A stretch of 64,000 bases of DNA from Siphonodentalium dalli (taxonomy: Eukaryota > Mollusca > Scaphopoda > Gadilida > Siphonodentaliidae), in assembly GCA_032622095.1 (NCBI GenBank), contig CP136065.1, positions 112,321,195-112,385,194 on the forward strand, read 5' to 3'. A model generated the notes under the pieces. The model saw only the letters and a list, made by a program, of their open reading frames with translations, made no database searches and was not told where the DNA came from. Each line of letters begins with the position of its first letter. Positions within the stretch are counted from its first letter, which is position 1. The position numbers and the translations under genes were made by a program. Positions 11,701 to 21,240 of the stretch are shown here, piece by piece.

Positions 11701-11772
11701 GCAGGTTTGCACAAAGAAGGCATACGAGGACATGCGCCCCTTTGGTTTACCATCAGGCCTAGCTTTACCCAT
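2601..11772 (-). CDS. HMGB: High-mobility-group box protein (HMGB1/2-type), four coding exons
   Basis: The spliced product is 216 aa. Coding exons are 11772-11620, 8043-7874, 5139-4971 and 2759-2601, all with GT-AG boundaries and lengths that join in frame. Residues about 10-80 form HMG box A ([20 protein letters not shown] is almost identical to vertebrate and fly HMGB). A basic linker with [13 protein letters not shown] leads into box B, about 104-170. A Lys/Ala/Pro/Val-rich linker and a short acidic tail end the protein. The family comprises abundant nuclear, non-sequence-specific DNA-bending chromatin proteins that assist transcription and nucleosome remodelling; vertebrate HMGB1 is also released as a danger signal. 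The length matches the family (about 205-215 aa). The acidic tail has only about 13 residues, against about 30 in vertebrate HMGB1. The start is the ATG at 11772, two bases after a splice acceptor, so the 5' UTR is split. The gene diverges from SAP30L. Confidence 0.95.
2760..3389. other. HMGB intron 3, proximal part; no distinct element resolved
   Basis: No gene is present. Phrases such as CCAACTTTGGTTCAGATC and GGCCGTAACTCATG resemble the monomer language of the tandem-monomer repeats elsewhere in this window (for example 43957-44640), so this is probably an old, decayed relative. Boundaries cannot be set. Confidence 0.35.
3390..4078 (-). repeat. Dispersed repeat, GAGCTCAA family, minus orientation
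   Basis: Monomers of roughly 110-180 bp repeat phrases such as CCAAGATGGCTGC and GACTCGTTCCCATC. The interval ends at 4078 with GGCAATAGCTCAAATTATACAAAG..., the reverse complement of the hairpin start at about 48384. It is the same family as 48384-50620 (plus orientation) and the fragment 14910-15018. Its left end (3400-3510) is also found at 11822-11965. It is probably non-autonomous and has no coding content. Confidence 0.75.
4079..4970. other. HMGB intron 3, distal part; nothing recognised
   Basis: There is a short cluster of degenerate TTGGCTAA repeats at 4115-4180 and otherwise unremarkable AT-rich intron. The 68-codon frame at 4497-4703 has no recognisable content. Confidence 0.4.
4971..5139 (-). 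CDS. HMGB: HMGB coding exon 3 (box B)
   Basis: The acceptor is CCTTAG|GTCAGC. The 169-nt exon completes the Leu codon and encodes [20 protein letters not shown] through KDKDRYEK. The W of KKWEK and the FFFFC aromatic cluster are box B hallmarks. The donor is AAG|GTAAGCT in phase 0. Confidence 0.95.
5197..5429. mobile_element. TA-flanked MITE with about 65-bp terminal inverted repeats
   Basis: The element starts CAGTAATGCCCTAAATAATT and ends with the reverse complement, flanked on both sides by TA. The 233-bp length, long inverted ends and TA duplication fit a Tc1/mariner-type MITE. Related pieces lie at 5768-5824 (its centre, inverted) and 38043-38115 (one arm). It sits in HMGB intron 2. Confidence 0.8.
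5768..5824. repeat. Fragment of the 5197-type MITE
   Basis: This is the reverse complement of the central part of the 5197-5429 element (CACAATACCTGAATTGTTGA in that copy). It is only about 350 bp from it, which suggests a local duplication or a second, decayed insertion. Confidence 0.6.
6328..7572. mobile_element. Non-autonomous hAT element, 1245 bp, TSD GCGAGGAC
   Basis: Ends are TAGTGCTGGGC and GTCCAGCCCTA, and both flanks carry the exact 8-bp duplication GCGAGGAC (6320-6327 and 7573-7580). An 8-bp duplication with short inverted ends is diagnostic of hAT. Subterminal AT-rich motifs (AATATCG, TTAATCG) recur at both ends. No transposase frame is present. It contains the 123-bp MITE at 6765-6887 and lies in HMGB intron 2. 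Confidence 0.88.
6765..6887. mobile_element. 123-bp hAT-type MITE nested in the 6328 element, TSD ACAATGAT
   Basis: Inverted ends are CAGCCCTCTAAATT and AATTATGAAGGCTG, flanked by the perfect 8-bp duplication ACAATGAT (6757-6764, 6888-6895). Internal subterminal repeats are GGCTTCGGCAATC and GATTGCCGTAGCC. The second complete copy, of identical length, is at 29224-29346; a partial one is at 1-84. Being nested, it is younger than its host element. Confidence 0.88.
7874..8043 (-). CDS. HMGB: HMGB coding exon 2 (end of box A, linker)
   Basis: The acceptor is GCTTCAG|GAAATG. The 170-nt exon encodes [20 protein letters not shown] and the DYIPP motif, then a Gly-rich basic linker ([20 protein letters not shown]). 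It ends in phase 2, inside the Leu codon, at donor CT|GTAAGTT. Confidence 0.95.
8044..8846. other. HMGB intron 1, distal part; G27 homopolymer
   Basis: No gene was recognised. A run of 27 G occupies 8633-8659, bordered by further G-rich sequence. It could form a G-quadruplex on the plus strand, but its exact length is unreliable in most sequencing data. Confidence 0.6.
8847..9727. mobile_element. Non-autonomous hAT element, 881 bp, TSD GACATATG
   Basis: Ends are CAGGGACCAGCC and GGCTGGTCCCTG, with the exact 8-bp duplication GACATATG at 8839-8846 and 9728-9735. Subterminal CTTCGCCCT/AGGGCGAAG motifs are repeated at both ends, as in hAT transposase-binding regions. There is no coding capacity. 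A related solo end lies at 58178-58275. Confidence 0.9.
9891..9972 (+). repeat. Telomere-like TTAGGG units alternating with a 19-bp spacer
   Basis: Runs of one to three TTAGGG-like units (TTAGGGTTAGGG) alternate with the spacer CTACTCTACTCGATCCCAGG, giving about two copies of a 38-bp compound unit. TTAGGG is the common metazoan telomere repeat. The block lies inside the hAT relic, far too short and too interrupted to be a telomere. Confidence 0.75.
10170..10706 (-). pseudogene. hAT transposase, N-terminal fragment (BED/C2H2-type finger)
   Basis: One frame runs from ATG at 10706 to a stop at 10170, broken by a single TAA at 10460-10458. It reads a degenerate zinc-finger region around [12 protein letters not shown] and [10 protein letters not shown] Ser/Thr/Asn-rich linker follows, then a segment with [20 protein letters not shown] and LFKEMFPDS. 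The order of BED-like finger, Ser-rich linker and E-W-HHSY-FPDS block is, to my knowledge, typical of the N-terminal third of a hAT-like transposase common in fish and marine invertebrates. The RNase-H-like catalytic core and the C-terminal dimerisation domain are missing, so it cannot be active. Confidence 0.65.
11620..11772 (-). CDS. HMGB: HMGB coding exon 1 (start codon, most of box A)
   Basis: This exon encodes 51 residues, starting [20 protein letters not shown] and ending CAAKWK in phase 0, with donor AAG|GTATGAT. The upstream bases on the minus strand are ATACAG|A followed by ATG, a credible acceptor, which implies a non-coding exon further up. Confidence 0.95.
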
Positions 11773-11821
11773 TCTGTATTATATATATTTCTGAAAGTAG
11801 ATTTAAATGAAAGTGTCAATT

Positions 11822-11965
11822 GATGACACTGTACATAGCTCAATTTGGATGGGGGGGTAATTTCATGTGTTACAGTCAATGAAGCAGTTAGGATGATGGA
11901 AAGTTGAAATGTTTAAGAAATACTAAGATGTCAACAAGAAGACATAATATATATATATATATATC
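11822..11965 (-). repeat. Terminal piece of the GAGCTCAA family plus (TA)n
   Basis: The sequence GTTACAGTCAATG and the following 60 bp match 3425-3510 closely. The piece runs into a TA dinucleotide tract at about 11946-11964, just upstream of HMGB exon 1. Confidence 0.6.
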
Positions 11966-12840
11966 TATCTTTAATTATGTTAGGTGTGTGTTAGAACATT
12001 GTGAGAAGCCATTACCATGAACTGTTACATCAAGGAAGCATCCCAATGTTGGTATGCAGGTCAGTCCACTCAAGTTGGGAGCAATCAACAATAGTGTTAG
12101 AGGTTGCTGGTAAGCAGGGAGCTTGGCTATGGACATATGACCTAAAAGTGAGAGTAAAACTCCTCTCAGCCGAAAGGTTTAAATATCAATTCTTGCAAAA
12201 TGGACGTTCAGTTTTCAAGCAGTGAAATGTTGAGATTGTTGAAGCAGTATTGAACTCAATTACATTGTCATGCGAGCATTGTACTTGTTCAGATCATGTA
12301 CTTTTCATAGCAGGAATTCATTTCCACTCAACTTGTATACTTGCGGAAAAGGCTCTTCCCAAAATTATTTCCCTTCTAAAAGTGATTCAAGTCATCTTTT
12401 CGACATTGTTAATGTTATAGAATATTCTTGATGTGATCTTCAGATAGCAATTCAGGGTTGGCTGATTTAAATAAAGATTTAAAAAAAAAATCATTGAATT
12501 TTTTCAAATGATGATAAAAAGTCAAGAAATGCGATATCTAACAGGTTATCTGTAAACTAAAAAACGAGTATGATTAAACAATATACAAATTGGATAATAG
12601 ATATGAAATTATACAGTAATTATCAACCACATAGAAACAGGCATACTGCATTGTACCGTATTTACTGTTCCAGCAATGGCCTGTTCCGCTTTATAGCATT
12701 GTTTGTAACTACACTCACATTCAGCATGTCTCACTATACACTGTTTAATTTTCTTTCCCCCTTTTCTCATTGCTGTACATGTAACTGCTAACTGAGTATA
12801 GCTCTACCATATACTCTGCCATCTAACTACTCTAGATAGC

Positions 12841-12961
12841 TGTCTAGTGCCTACTCTCGGGATCCAAATAAGCGTACCCATACGCTTTACTATTTTCAAG
12901 GAGAAATCCCCCCTGTACGCTGCTTATTTGGGACCCTACGTTTATTAATTTCTGGGGGTAT
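12841..12961. repeat. Small inverted-end repeat (GGGATCCAAATAA)
   Basis: It begins with GGGATCCAAATAAGC and ends with GCTTATTTGGGACCC, about 115 bp apart. A relative at 15813-15927 ends with TTATTTGGATCCCGAAAG and shares the CCCCCCTGTA centre. It resembles a short MITE, but no target duplication is clear. Confidence 0.45.
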
Positions 12962-13123
12962 AAAATTTACACCATGTTGTCAATATCACGACCATGGATC
13001 ACAGGTCTTATTCTACAATTAAAATGTTTTTTTAAACCCCAAAATCAGTTCCATAATCACAATTTATACTGAAAAAACGATGTGCGAAACGCCAAGAAAG
13101 CGCTAAAAGTTACCAGTTTGACT

Positions 13124-14473
13124 TAGTCAAAGTCTTCTCGTACTAAAACTAGCTAAGATTTTGGGATGGAGAGATGCTAGTGTTTAGTCCGAGACCGCGC
13201 GCATAGCCTTCTTATGACACGAGTTAAGCGTTAATGACCTGCTCAAATAAAACCACAATTATATGAAATAAAATATCACAATTGCGACAATAAAAGATAT
13301 TTTCCGCAGAAGACATGCTATTTGATCTGAACCCCACATCAGTTGTGAATTGAAAGCGGTAATTTAATGCGAAAAGAGACATTTACCGCAATGTTTACAA
13401 ATTTTTAAAAGTATGCGAACTCAGTTGACCTCGCGAACTGTGTTGGGCATTTTCCGTTGAAAATATTCCGTAGATTTTCGACTGACAACGCAAATTACGA
13501 TGAATTCTCCATTGTAATCGTAATTATGTGTGTCAATAAATAAAAAATAAATAGATTAATTAAACATTGAAGATATAAATGTAATACATTAAATAAATTA
13601 CGGGGAATTACAACCCTCTCAAAGTTTAAAACAGTGTAAACACAACGAACATTAGAATAAATAATATGGTGCTACATTTCCCACATTTGGTGGACTTCAG
13701 CGAAATTAAGATATATACTAAGCGAACAGAGCAATATACTGCTCTTGTTAAGCACACAAAAAATCAAACAAAATTTGTATAAATTTTTAACCTTAAGTTT
13801 GAAAAGTCCCACTAAAACGGAAGAACTATATTTCGAAACTGTGATTCGGTTCTCCGATTATTTTATCAACACAAAAGTCAAAATGCACATGGATGAAAAT
13901 CACACGCATGGCAAGTCAGACACAAGAGTTCTAATTTGCTCCAATTTTGACAAGTTGCTTGCGAAAATTGTCAACAAAACTACCTTTCTGATCCTCCATT
14001 AATATGTCATTAAGTTTTTAGTGCGGGAATTGTTCTCAAAGCACATTGGAAACTGGACTTTGCGTCGATCGGTTTTCACCATTTTGTTCGGAAAACCCCG
14101 CACTATATATAGAAACGGAAACTAGAATACTCAGAACAAACACCGGACAATGCCGAAGTTCTTCGGAACCTGAGTTCGGCTTTCAGTTAAGTAAACAAAC
14201 AGAAAAAACAACGATGTTTGTGGCAATCAACCGGAATATGTGTAATTTAACATTAAAGTTAGATTATTATACACCATTCTGACCATAAGATGTCACTCTT
14301 TCCGACGTATATAGCATCATGTATTGCTTTGTTAGGTAAATCGAGTAAAATACACCACAGATTCCGGGCGTAACTCGTGTCATAAGAAGGCTATGCGCGC
14401 GGTCTCGGACTAAACACTAGCATCTCTCCATCCCAAAATCTTAGCTAGCTTTAGTACGAGAAGACTTGGACTA
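13124..14473. mobile_element. Mutator-like (MULE) non-autonomous element, copy 1, about 95-bp TIRs
   Basis: The 1350-bp element starts TAGTCAAAGTCTTCTCG and ends CGAGAAGACTTGGACTA. Inverted repeats extend about 95 bp, through GGTCTCGGACTAAACACTAG, to the TCTTATGACACGAGT motif. Flanks GTTTGACT and GTTTGAGT agree at 7 of 8 bases. Copy 2 at 49117-50513 is collinear throughout and has a perfect 9-bp duplication, which with long TIRs is the MULE signature. The 85-codon frame at 13745-14002 is shared by both copies but has no transposase motif; I treat it as non-coding. Confidence 0.82.
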
Positions 14474-14694
14474 GTTTGAGTGTTTTCTGCATACAAATAA
14501 TTTCATGAGAAGCATTACTTGTTAAGTATATTCCTTTAATATTGAGATATTTAAAGAACACAGTTTCATACTTTTTCTGTTTTAATGCATAATTTGGTGA
14601 TGTTGTTGTTTGGTGAGAGAAATGTAAAATAGATCGTAAAACTTCGAAAAAAAACTATAGATCAAATTAGGCTCAATGTAAAATTGCAAACACA

Positions 14695-15250
14695 CGGGGG
14701 TGAAAAAAAAATTCCGGCACGTATGCCGGGGTGGGTGGGTGGTCAAAGCCACCAACAAGCAATTTTTTCCGCAACTAAAAAAAAAAATTCCTGCTTGTTT
14801 TTTAGTGTTTTGGCAATGAGTTGGGCTTCAAAACCACTTTGAATGAGAGAAATAATGTAATTCTAACTGTAAATTGACTGCAGGCAGTTATCGTGTTGTA
14901 TTTTGTTGCAAATTTTGAAATCCAAAATGGCCGCTAGCGGCCATGTTTTTTTGGCCGAATGACTTCAAAATGACTCATTCCTATTTACATGTCCATGTTA
15001 ACATCCATGATAAATAGTATGCACAGAAGTTCATATACAGCTGTTTACAGTGAATTTCCCCCCGCAAATCTCTGTTTTAGTGTTAAAAGGGGGGGGGGGG
15101 GTGTCCAAAAATGGTCGGAAAAAACTGCCAAAAACAGAAAAAAATTGCCGGTGGGGGTGGGTGGGTACAAAAAATGATCGAAAGGGAAAAAATGCCATAC
15201 GTGCCTGAATTTTTTTTCCAACCCCCCCCCCCCCCCCCCCCCCCCCCGGT
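14695..15250. mobile_element. TIR element with G/C homopolymer ends
   Basis: The left end has GGGGGTG, poly-A and TTCCGGCACGTATGCC; the right end is its inverted counterpart (ATACGTGCCTGAA, poly-T, then 26 C at 15222-15247). A fragment of the GAGCTCAA family lies within it at about 14910-15018. No clear target duplication is visible because the ends are homopolymers. Confidence 0.6.
14910..15018 (-). repeat. Fragment of the GAGCTCAA repeat family
   Basis: It contains GGCCGAATGACT, AAAATGGCCGC and CATTCC(T)ATTTACATGTC, matching the monomers at 3700-3950. It is nested inside the 14695-15250 element. Confidence 0.6.
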
Positions 15251-16335
15251 AAACTGAGTATTATTCTGGACAAGAACACTACAAGTACACAAGTTTAAAC
15301 CTAAATATATTAATCAATTGAATTATACAGTGAGTGAATTACTAGAGTTAACCGTCACTCTTTGATTGATTGGTTGATTTTATTGACAATGATAATAACA
15401 CATATATAAATAGTAAATACAATATATAAGGAGCAAACACATTAGAATTGTACATAGTTTGTTCAGCCTCAGATATCCTTTTATTTGTGATGTTAAAAAT
15501 GGTTTGTTTTGTGCAACACAACTGAAAATCATACTAGTAATGGGGGGAAGTTTGAAGAAAAATAAAATCTGAGAAACTGAGCACATTGTTGACACGGTGA
15601 CACCAGAACATCAACTATTTCAAGCAAATGAGATAATTTTTGAGACGTAATTGTGTCCAGATGCCTCATATTTATACCTTGAATAGAAATTTTGAAAAAC
15701 AATATATTTCTAATGATTTAGGATAAAAATTTCTTGTCACCAATTTTCACTCCTTCCAATCAACCTTAATTATATTACTTGTACATGTAGTAGATAATTG
15801 TTTTTACATTATACCCCTGTATTATTATTGCGCCCCGTACTTTTCAAAATTTAATTTCAAAGCAATTCTCCCCCCTGTAGGCCTACTATTATTCCACCTC
15901 CTACTATTATTTGGATCCCGAAAGTATGCTTGATATTTTAGTGTTATTACCGTATGTCCTCAAGTCACTGAGAGCAATCGTGATTGATAAAATATTCAGT
16001 TTCATCTAAAAGTTTAAGCACAGGTCTACCTTTCCAGATATCACAACATTGGAACCCACATGGACCCAAGTGTATGCATAAAGCACATGGTCGCTATATC
16101 TGTACTGCCATGATAATATATCCGTGTTTCATTGGTATACAAAAAATAATACAATCACAGAATTGTGATCAATCCAGCCATGGATATAATAAGCAACACA
16201 TTGCAGAACCTTCATTTATCAGAGAAACTGCACGATTACATATTTTCATAACATTTAGAAAAAAAAGAAGTAAAAAATCGATTTAAATAAAAAAAAACCA
16301 TTTTATATATATAAATAAAAAAAATCTTGATTTAA

Positions 16336-16708
16336 CCCTTTACCCAACAGAACGGCCCTGTGCCAATGCATTCTCTTATATATGCGAGTCGACCATAGGT
16401 CGCCTCGCATATATAAGAGAATGCATTGGCTTAATACATTAAAAATTATAAAATTATCAAAGAATGTAAGAAAAAGTGTTAAAAAAAGGATTTTTTTTAG
16501 GCCAATGCATTCTCTTATATATGCGAGGCGACCTATGGTCGACTCGCATATATAAGAGAATGCATTGGCACAGGACATAACTGTGACTATCACAATGTGG
16601 TCAAGGAGCCGGTTCCAATGATATCCATATGTGTATGGTTCTATCGAGACAGACCGAAGATATTTTAGGCTGTTGAAGCTTTATTTGGCCGGTTTGTTGG
16701 GTAAAGGG
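16336..16708. mobile_element. TTAA-flanked (piggyBac-like) MITE carrying two 69-bp hairpins, copy 1
   Basis: TTAA at 16332-16335 and 16709-16712 flanks the inverted ends CCCTTTACCCAACA and TGTTGGGTAAAGGG. Termini of the form CCCT beside a TTAA target fit piggyBac. Two near-perfect palindromes lie inside (16362-16430, 16501-16569), each running GCCAATGCATTCTCTTATAT to its inverse. The element at 52321-52745 is the same family in reverse orientation. There is no coding content. Confidence 0.87.
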
Positions 16709-16794
16709 TTAAATCAAATAAATCGATTTTTTTTCATTTATTTAAAAAAAATCACCAACCCTGGATCATAGCATAGATTCCTTCATGTGGAGTA

Positions 16795-19105
16795 TAGTCC
16801 AGTGCATTTACGGTTTTACCCAGAACTAATTGCAACAGAATTTTTTTTTGCTGGAATAGGTACAACTACATATACCGGTACTCTCCATAATGAACATACT
16901 AAAAATCAGCAAAAATCGGAAAAAGGAAAATTGGTGATTTTCGTGAAATAAATTTGGGAAAATTTGGTCAAATCATCAATTTATGGATTTTCTTTAGCGT
17001 ATATAAAAAAATCAAATACACACGTCCAACAAATATCATGCTTATTTTGTTGTCCTCACTTTCCTGAATCCAGAACTGAGAACCATTGCCAGATTTTTGG
17101 AGTATTTTTCGAGTTGTGTGACTTCAAAAATGCGAATTTACCTTATTTCGGAGCCTAAATTTCGCAGAATGAGACAAATGTCATATTTTATGGTTAATTA
17201 TCTAAAAAACGAGCGTAAAATACAGGACCTTTTCACTGTTTTTGCAATTCCCTCACTAGATAAAACGCAAACAAATATTATTATGTGCATCTATGGTTAA
17301 GAAGAATAAAATATTATCGAACAAAATGTGTGTTCCATTGTATGGACTTAGCCAAATTTGCCACTGACAAAGAACTCGTGTGATGAAATGCAATATTTGG
17401 GGTCATGTAACTCAATAAATTAAAATCTATATGCTCTGCTTTTCTCGTTACCTTTTAAGAATACAAGATAGAACAAATTGTGATGGAATTTCTAAATACA
17501 TTGGTGAAGAAAATTAAATTATGGCTCCATGAACTCTTAGTCTATCCTCTTTTCCGAAAATACTATTTTGGGGCGTTTTTGTAAAAAATTTAAAGGTTTT
17601 TGTGCATATTCAGAAAAATTAATGAAAGTTATTGTGTAAAAGTATTTTATCTTTCTTCTTATATTAGTTTTTTGTTGAGCAAATAACATTTCAATGGTTA
17701 TACCAATGAATGTCACTGGATTTCACTCATCACTTCGGATAATTTACTCAAAATTTGAATGGCAGAAACATGGGGTAGGGGAAAGCATATCAACAAAAAC
17801 TTCAAAATCAGGCATCTTGAAACATACAACTTCATATTATCAGCTTCTGCATGTATTGTTCTTTCATACGTAATTTAACACTTTCTTTGTTTATATACAT
17901 TGACAGAGCTATAATCCTTTTTGTCGTAATTTGGCAGTGAAATGTCAAATTGTCGTTTTGGATTTATTTTTTAACAACATGGCAATAACATTCTAAATAA
18001 ACATCCAGTTACGTATTAAGCTGGTTAATAAAGCAACAGGAATATACACAAACTGGAAGAAAACGACTTTGTGTCTGAAATGGTTGTAATTTGGTGATCA
18101 TATTGCATTTTATGATTTCCCCTACCCCTATACCAACTTTCAAATTTGGAGTCAGTTTACTGAAAAATGAGAGAAATCAAGTGATATACGAGGGCGTAAC
18201 CAATGTAAGGCTTATTTTTAAAAACTAAATTGTTGTGGGAGGAATGTTCAAATAATTGTACGCACTAAAACACCGTTTGTATTTTCTATTTATGCATAAA
18301 AACTTGTTTGAATGAACAAAAATGTCTCAACATGGCATTTTTGGAAACAAGTTAAGACCAAGGATTCAAAGGGCCATAAGTTGATTTTCTTAAACAATAG
18401 TTTGTTAATATCTTTGCAATTTGTTCAATCTAGTATACTTAAAAGGTTATAAGAAAAGCAGGGCATATGGATATAAATTTATTGATTTACATGACCTCAA
18501 ATATTGCATTTCATCACACGAGTTCTGTGCCAGTGGCAAATTTGGCTAAGCCCATACAATGGAACACACATTTTGTTTGAGAATATTTTATTCTTCTTAA
18601 CCATAGGTGCACATATTAATCATTTTTTGTGTTTTATCTAGTGAGTGAATTGCAAAAACGGTTAAAAGGCCCTGTATTTTACGCTCGTTTTTTAGATAAT
18701 TAACCATAAAATATGACATTTGTCTCATTCTGCGAAATTTAGGCTCCGAAATATTAAGGTAAATTCCCGTTTTTGAAGTCACACGACTCGAAAAATACTC
18801 CAAAAATCTTGAAATGGTTTTCAGTTCTGGATTCAGGAAAGTGAGGACAACAAAATATGTATGATATTTGTAGGATTTGTGAATTTGATTTTGTTATATA
18901 CTATATTAATACATCCATGAAAATCCATAAATTGATGATTTGACCAAATTTCCCCAAATTTATTTCACGAAATTCACCAATTTCCCCTTTTTGCCGATTT
19001 TTAGTATGTTGTTTATGGAGGGTTTATGTACTTGTTCGAGCAAAAACAAATTCTGTTGCAATTAGTTCCGGGTTTGGCATTTTTTCTCATAAATGCACTG
19101 GACTA
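16795..19105. mobile_element. 2.3-kb near-complete palindrome (foldback-type element)
   Basis: The left arm, starting TAGTCCAGTGCATTTA, pairs with the right arm ending TAAATGCACTGGACTA. Matching continues nearly to a centre around 17950. Aligned arm pairs include 16930-16990 with 18900-18975, 17097-17300 with 18597-18803, 17340-17440 with 18450-18560, and 17690-17790 with 18115-18215. The same 67-68 residue chance frame (MEYFSS...) appears on opposite strands of the two arms, a by-product of the palindrome. Arm divergence is visible but modest. No convincing target duplication is seen. The terminal TAGTCC is shared with the MULE elements. Confidence 0.8.
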
Positions 19106-20900
19106 GTACTAGCTAAACAATTAAGTAGTTTTCTGTGTAGGTCCATCTAAACTTTCCACCTGCTGACATAGCTCAGACATTAAAACCCCTCAAGGCTTAA
19201 GAGAAGTATAAAATGATATTGATCATCATACATGTTTGAAAATTTAATTTGATAAGTGGAAAGGGAGTCCAATAAAACAAACTTTTTTTCAAATAAAAAT
19301 CAATTAAATTTTTCAAAGAACAATTGAATTGGTAAATAAAAGAACAATTGAATTTGAATTGGTAAATATGAAAATATTTTTGTTCATCATTATTCAGTGT
19401 CAGTCAGTAAATATTCCCATAAATTTGTATTACTATTAATATGGACTTTGTGTTTGTTGGATTATTAAGAATTAAGAACAAATATATTTAAAAAAACCCT
19501 TAATAGGCCTTTATATCAAGTTCACATTTTGTATTTCCAACACCATCCATAATGAATTATACTGTTAAAATGAAGGCAGCAATGGGCTTGGTTGCTGCCA
19601 TTACTAATAATTTAATTGAATAATAGATCATAAACACTTTATTTTGACTCGCCAAATATTTGGGGAAATGGGTCCACAAACCCCTCAAATAATCAATTCA
19701 CTTATTTAAAAAAATACTATTGAATTGATTGTCTGAGATCATAAAACGAGAAATACAATGAAAGAGAATGAAAAATACCAAATAGCATTCAAAACAATTT
19801 TTGGAAAAAAACTATACAAATGACAATGTTACTGTTAGTTTTTTACTGTTAGACAATGTGTTAAAAGTTCCCACAAATGGCGGTTTAACACTGAAGACCT
19901 GTTTTGATGCACAAACAACCCTGACCTTTATTTGGAGGACGCCAGCAATTTATTCCTTCAATAAAATTCAAAGGAAGCCATCCACAATATTACTTTTAGC
20001 TTCAAGAATATGTAAAGTTGTAAACCCAAAGACACTTCCAAATATTTGACAACAGGCCACTGATCACAACTACCCATATGATACGGCCATACTAGTAGTA
20101 CTCAATACAACTAAAGCATGCTTTCTTCAAAACACAAGTACTAATGCGGAATAAAAGATTCCCCGCGCAAAATAAAAACGCCTCCGCGATCCAACATGTT
20201 ATCATAAATCAAATAAAATGCATCTAATTCCTGTCACAATACCCACTTCCAACCCTCGATCGAATTTTATAAAATGAACTTTCTTATGCTCACATTGGGA
20301 CTATACAAAATTCCCCATATAAACTGCATAGAGATTCAATAATTATCATTGTACAATTTAGCAATGGCGACGCGGCATCTTCGCCGAACAACGACCTAAA
20401 AATCGCTTCACCGGCTTCGATTAGGAATTTCATGAATTAAAGTACCTATAAAAATCATTTATCTGGGTTTTTTGACAAGATAATTTCGGTAAAATTGTTT
20501 GCAAAACGAAATTCGAAACATGTTGTTGGAGGTGGTATGCTTTTCTCTATGCCTATAGTAATATTATGGGGGGAACGTAGTGGTATTATATGAAGTCCAT
20601 AGCCCTGTGCTATTTCGTATGGAGAAATGGCGTTAGCTTCCCCAATGCAAAACCAATAGGACAAAGACGGACTGCTGTCAACTGGAATATCTCCGAAAAT
20701 AAACGTCACAAAGATAAGAAATTTCACAAAACGATTTTAAATAAGAAATGGCGAAGATGTGTTATATTCGATTTTGATGTTAGTGAACAGAAAAGATGTA
20801 TTTTGTGAATATATTTTCCTATGGCGTTTCCCATAATAATCCAAGTCCGACATGCCGATGGTGGTTAGCGATAGAAGGAGGACGATACGGGTAGTAAAGA
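19106..20900. other. Intergenic, no repeat or gene recognised
   Basis: AT-rich, apparently single-copy sequence in which I recognise no protein. Around 20150-20420 CpG dinucleotides become more frequent (CGCCTCCGCGATCC, GGCGACGCGGC), leading towards the candidate promoter interval at 20.9-21.2 kb. Confidence 0.45.
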
Positions 20901-20924
20901 ACAAATAAAAGAACGAAATATAAT

Positions 20925-21240
20925 ATATGACGTCAAAAAATCGTAACCAGCATTACGAAGAGATATTAAAGGAAATATGTGAAAAGTTTTCCATATTTAT
21001 ACCATACAAGAAACACAGAAAAAAATATTTTACTTACCACAATCAGCAGGCAAAAGTAAGCTATACAGTGAAGGCAACGCTCGTAGCCCGCAATGCAATT
21101 GTGGTAGTAAATATGAGCCCAGCGATTGGTTGAGAGATCAGAAGGCCGGGAATGATGGCCAATCAAAATGCTGTGTAGCAATTCGCGCACTTTGCATAAT
21201 AAACACAAAACAAGTGCGTCATTTGATTGACGTATGATAT
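20925..21240. promoter_or_regulatory. Candidate promoter region (HMGB, possibly shared with SAP30L)
   Basis: Non-repetitive, relatively CpG-rich sequence between the divergent genes. Visible sites are a palindromic CRE (TGACGTCA, 20928-20935), CCAAT boxes on both strands (ATTGG 21125-21129, CCAAT 21159-21163) and an E2F-like ATTCGCGC at 21181-21188. On the minus strand a strong splice donor, GTG|GTAAGTA, ends a possible exon at 21038, so a transcript starting around 21.1-21.2 kb would fit the missing HMGB 5' non-coding exon. CCAAT boxes are known in vertebrate HMGB promoters. This is inference; no TATA box was found. Confidence 0.4.

Noticed and set aside
12454-12530. Left end of a further hAT (CAGGGTTGGCTGATTT) with a possible partner ending ATCACCAACCCTG at about 16761
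   Set aside because: The two ends are 4.3 kb apart with other complete elements between them, the right end lies next to a different inverted AT-rich stretch, and no shared 8-bp duplication was found.
13745-14002. 85-codon reading frame shared by the two MULE copies (also 49779-50171)
   Set aside because: Conservation is explained by the elements being copies; the second copy's frame has a different length and ends differently, and no transposase or zinc-finger motif is visible.
15031-15292. Gly- and Pro-rich frames near 15.1-15.3 kb
   Set aside because: They are translations of poly-G and poly-C runs at the end of a TIR element.
16362-16569. Hairpins as transcription terminators or microRNA precursors
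   Set aside because: They occur in many copies strictly inside TTAA MITEs, are too perfectly paired and too long for a typical animal pre-miRNA, and no poly-T context fits a terminator. Small-RNA origin remains possible but unproven.
16303-16593. 96-residue minus-strand frame repeating AFSYICESTIGRLAYIREC
   Set aside because: It translates the hairpin arms of the MITE; the same peptide recurs at every hairpin copy, on either strand.
17097-18803. Conserved 67-68 residue peptide MEYFSS... on both strands
   Set aside because: It is simply the two arms of the large palindrome translated; substitutions do not favour silent positions and there is no promoter or domain.
20455-20808. Frames at 20.45-20.8 kb as a small gene beside the candidate promoter
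   Set aside because: Overlapping frames on both strands, no recognised domain, no convincing splice or start context.
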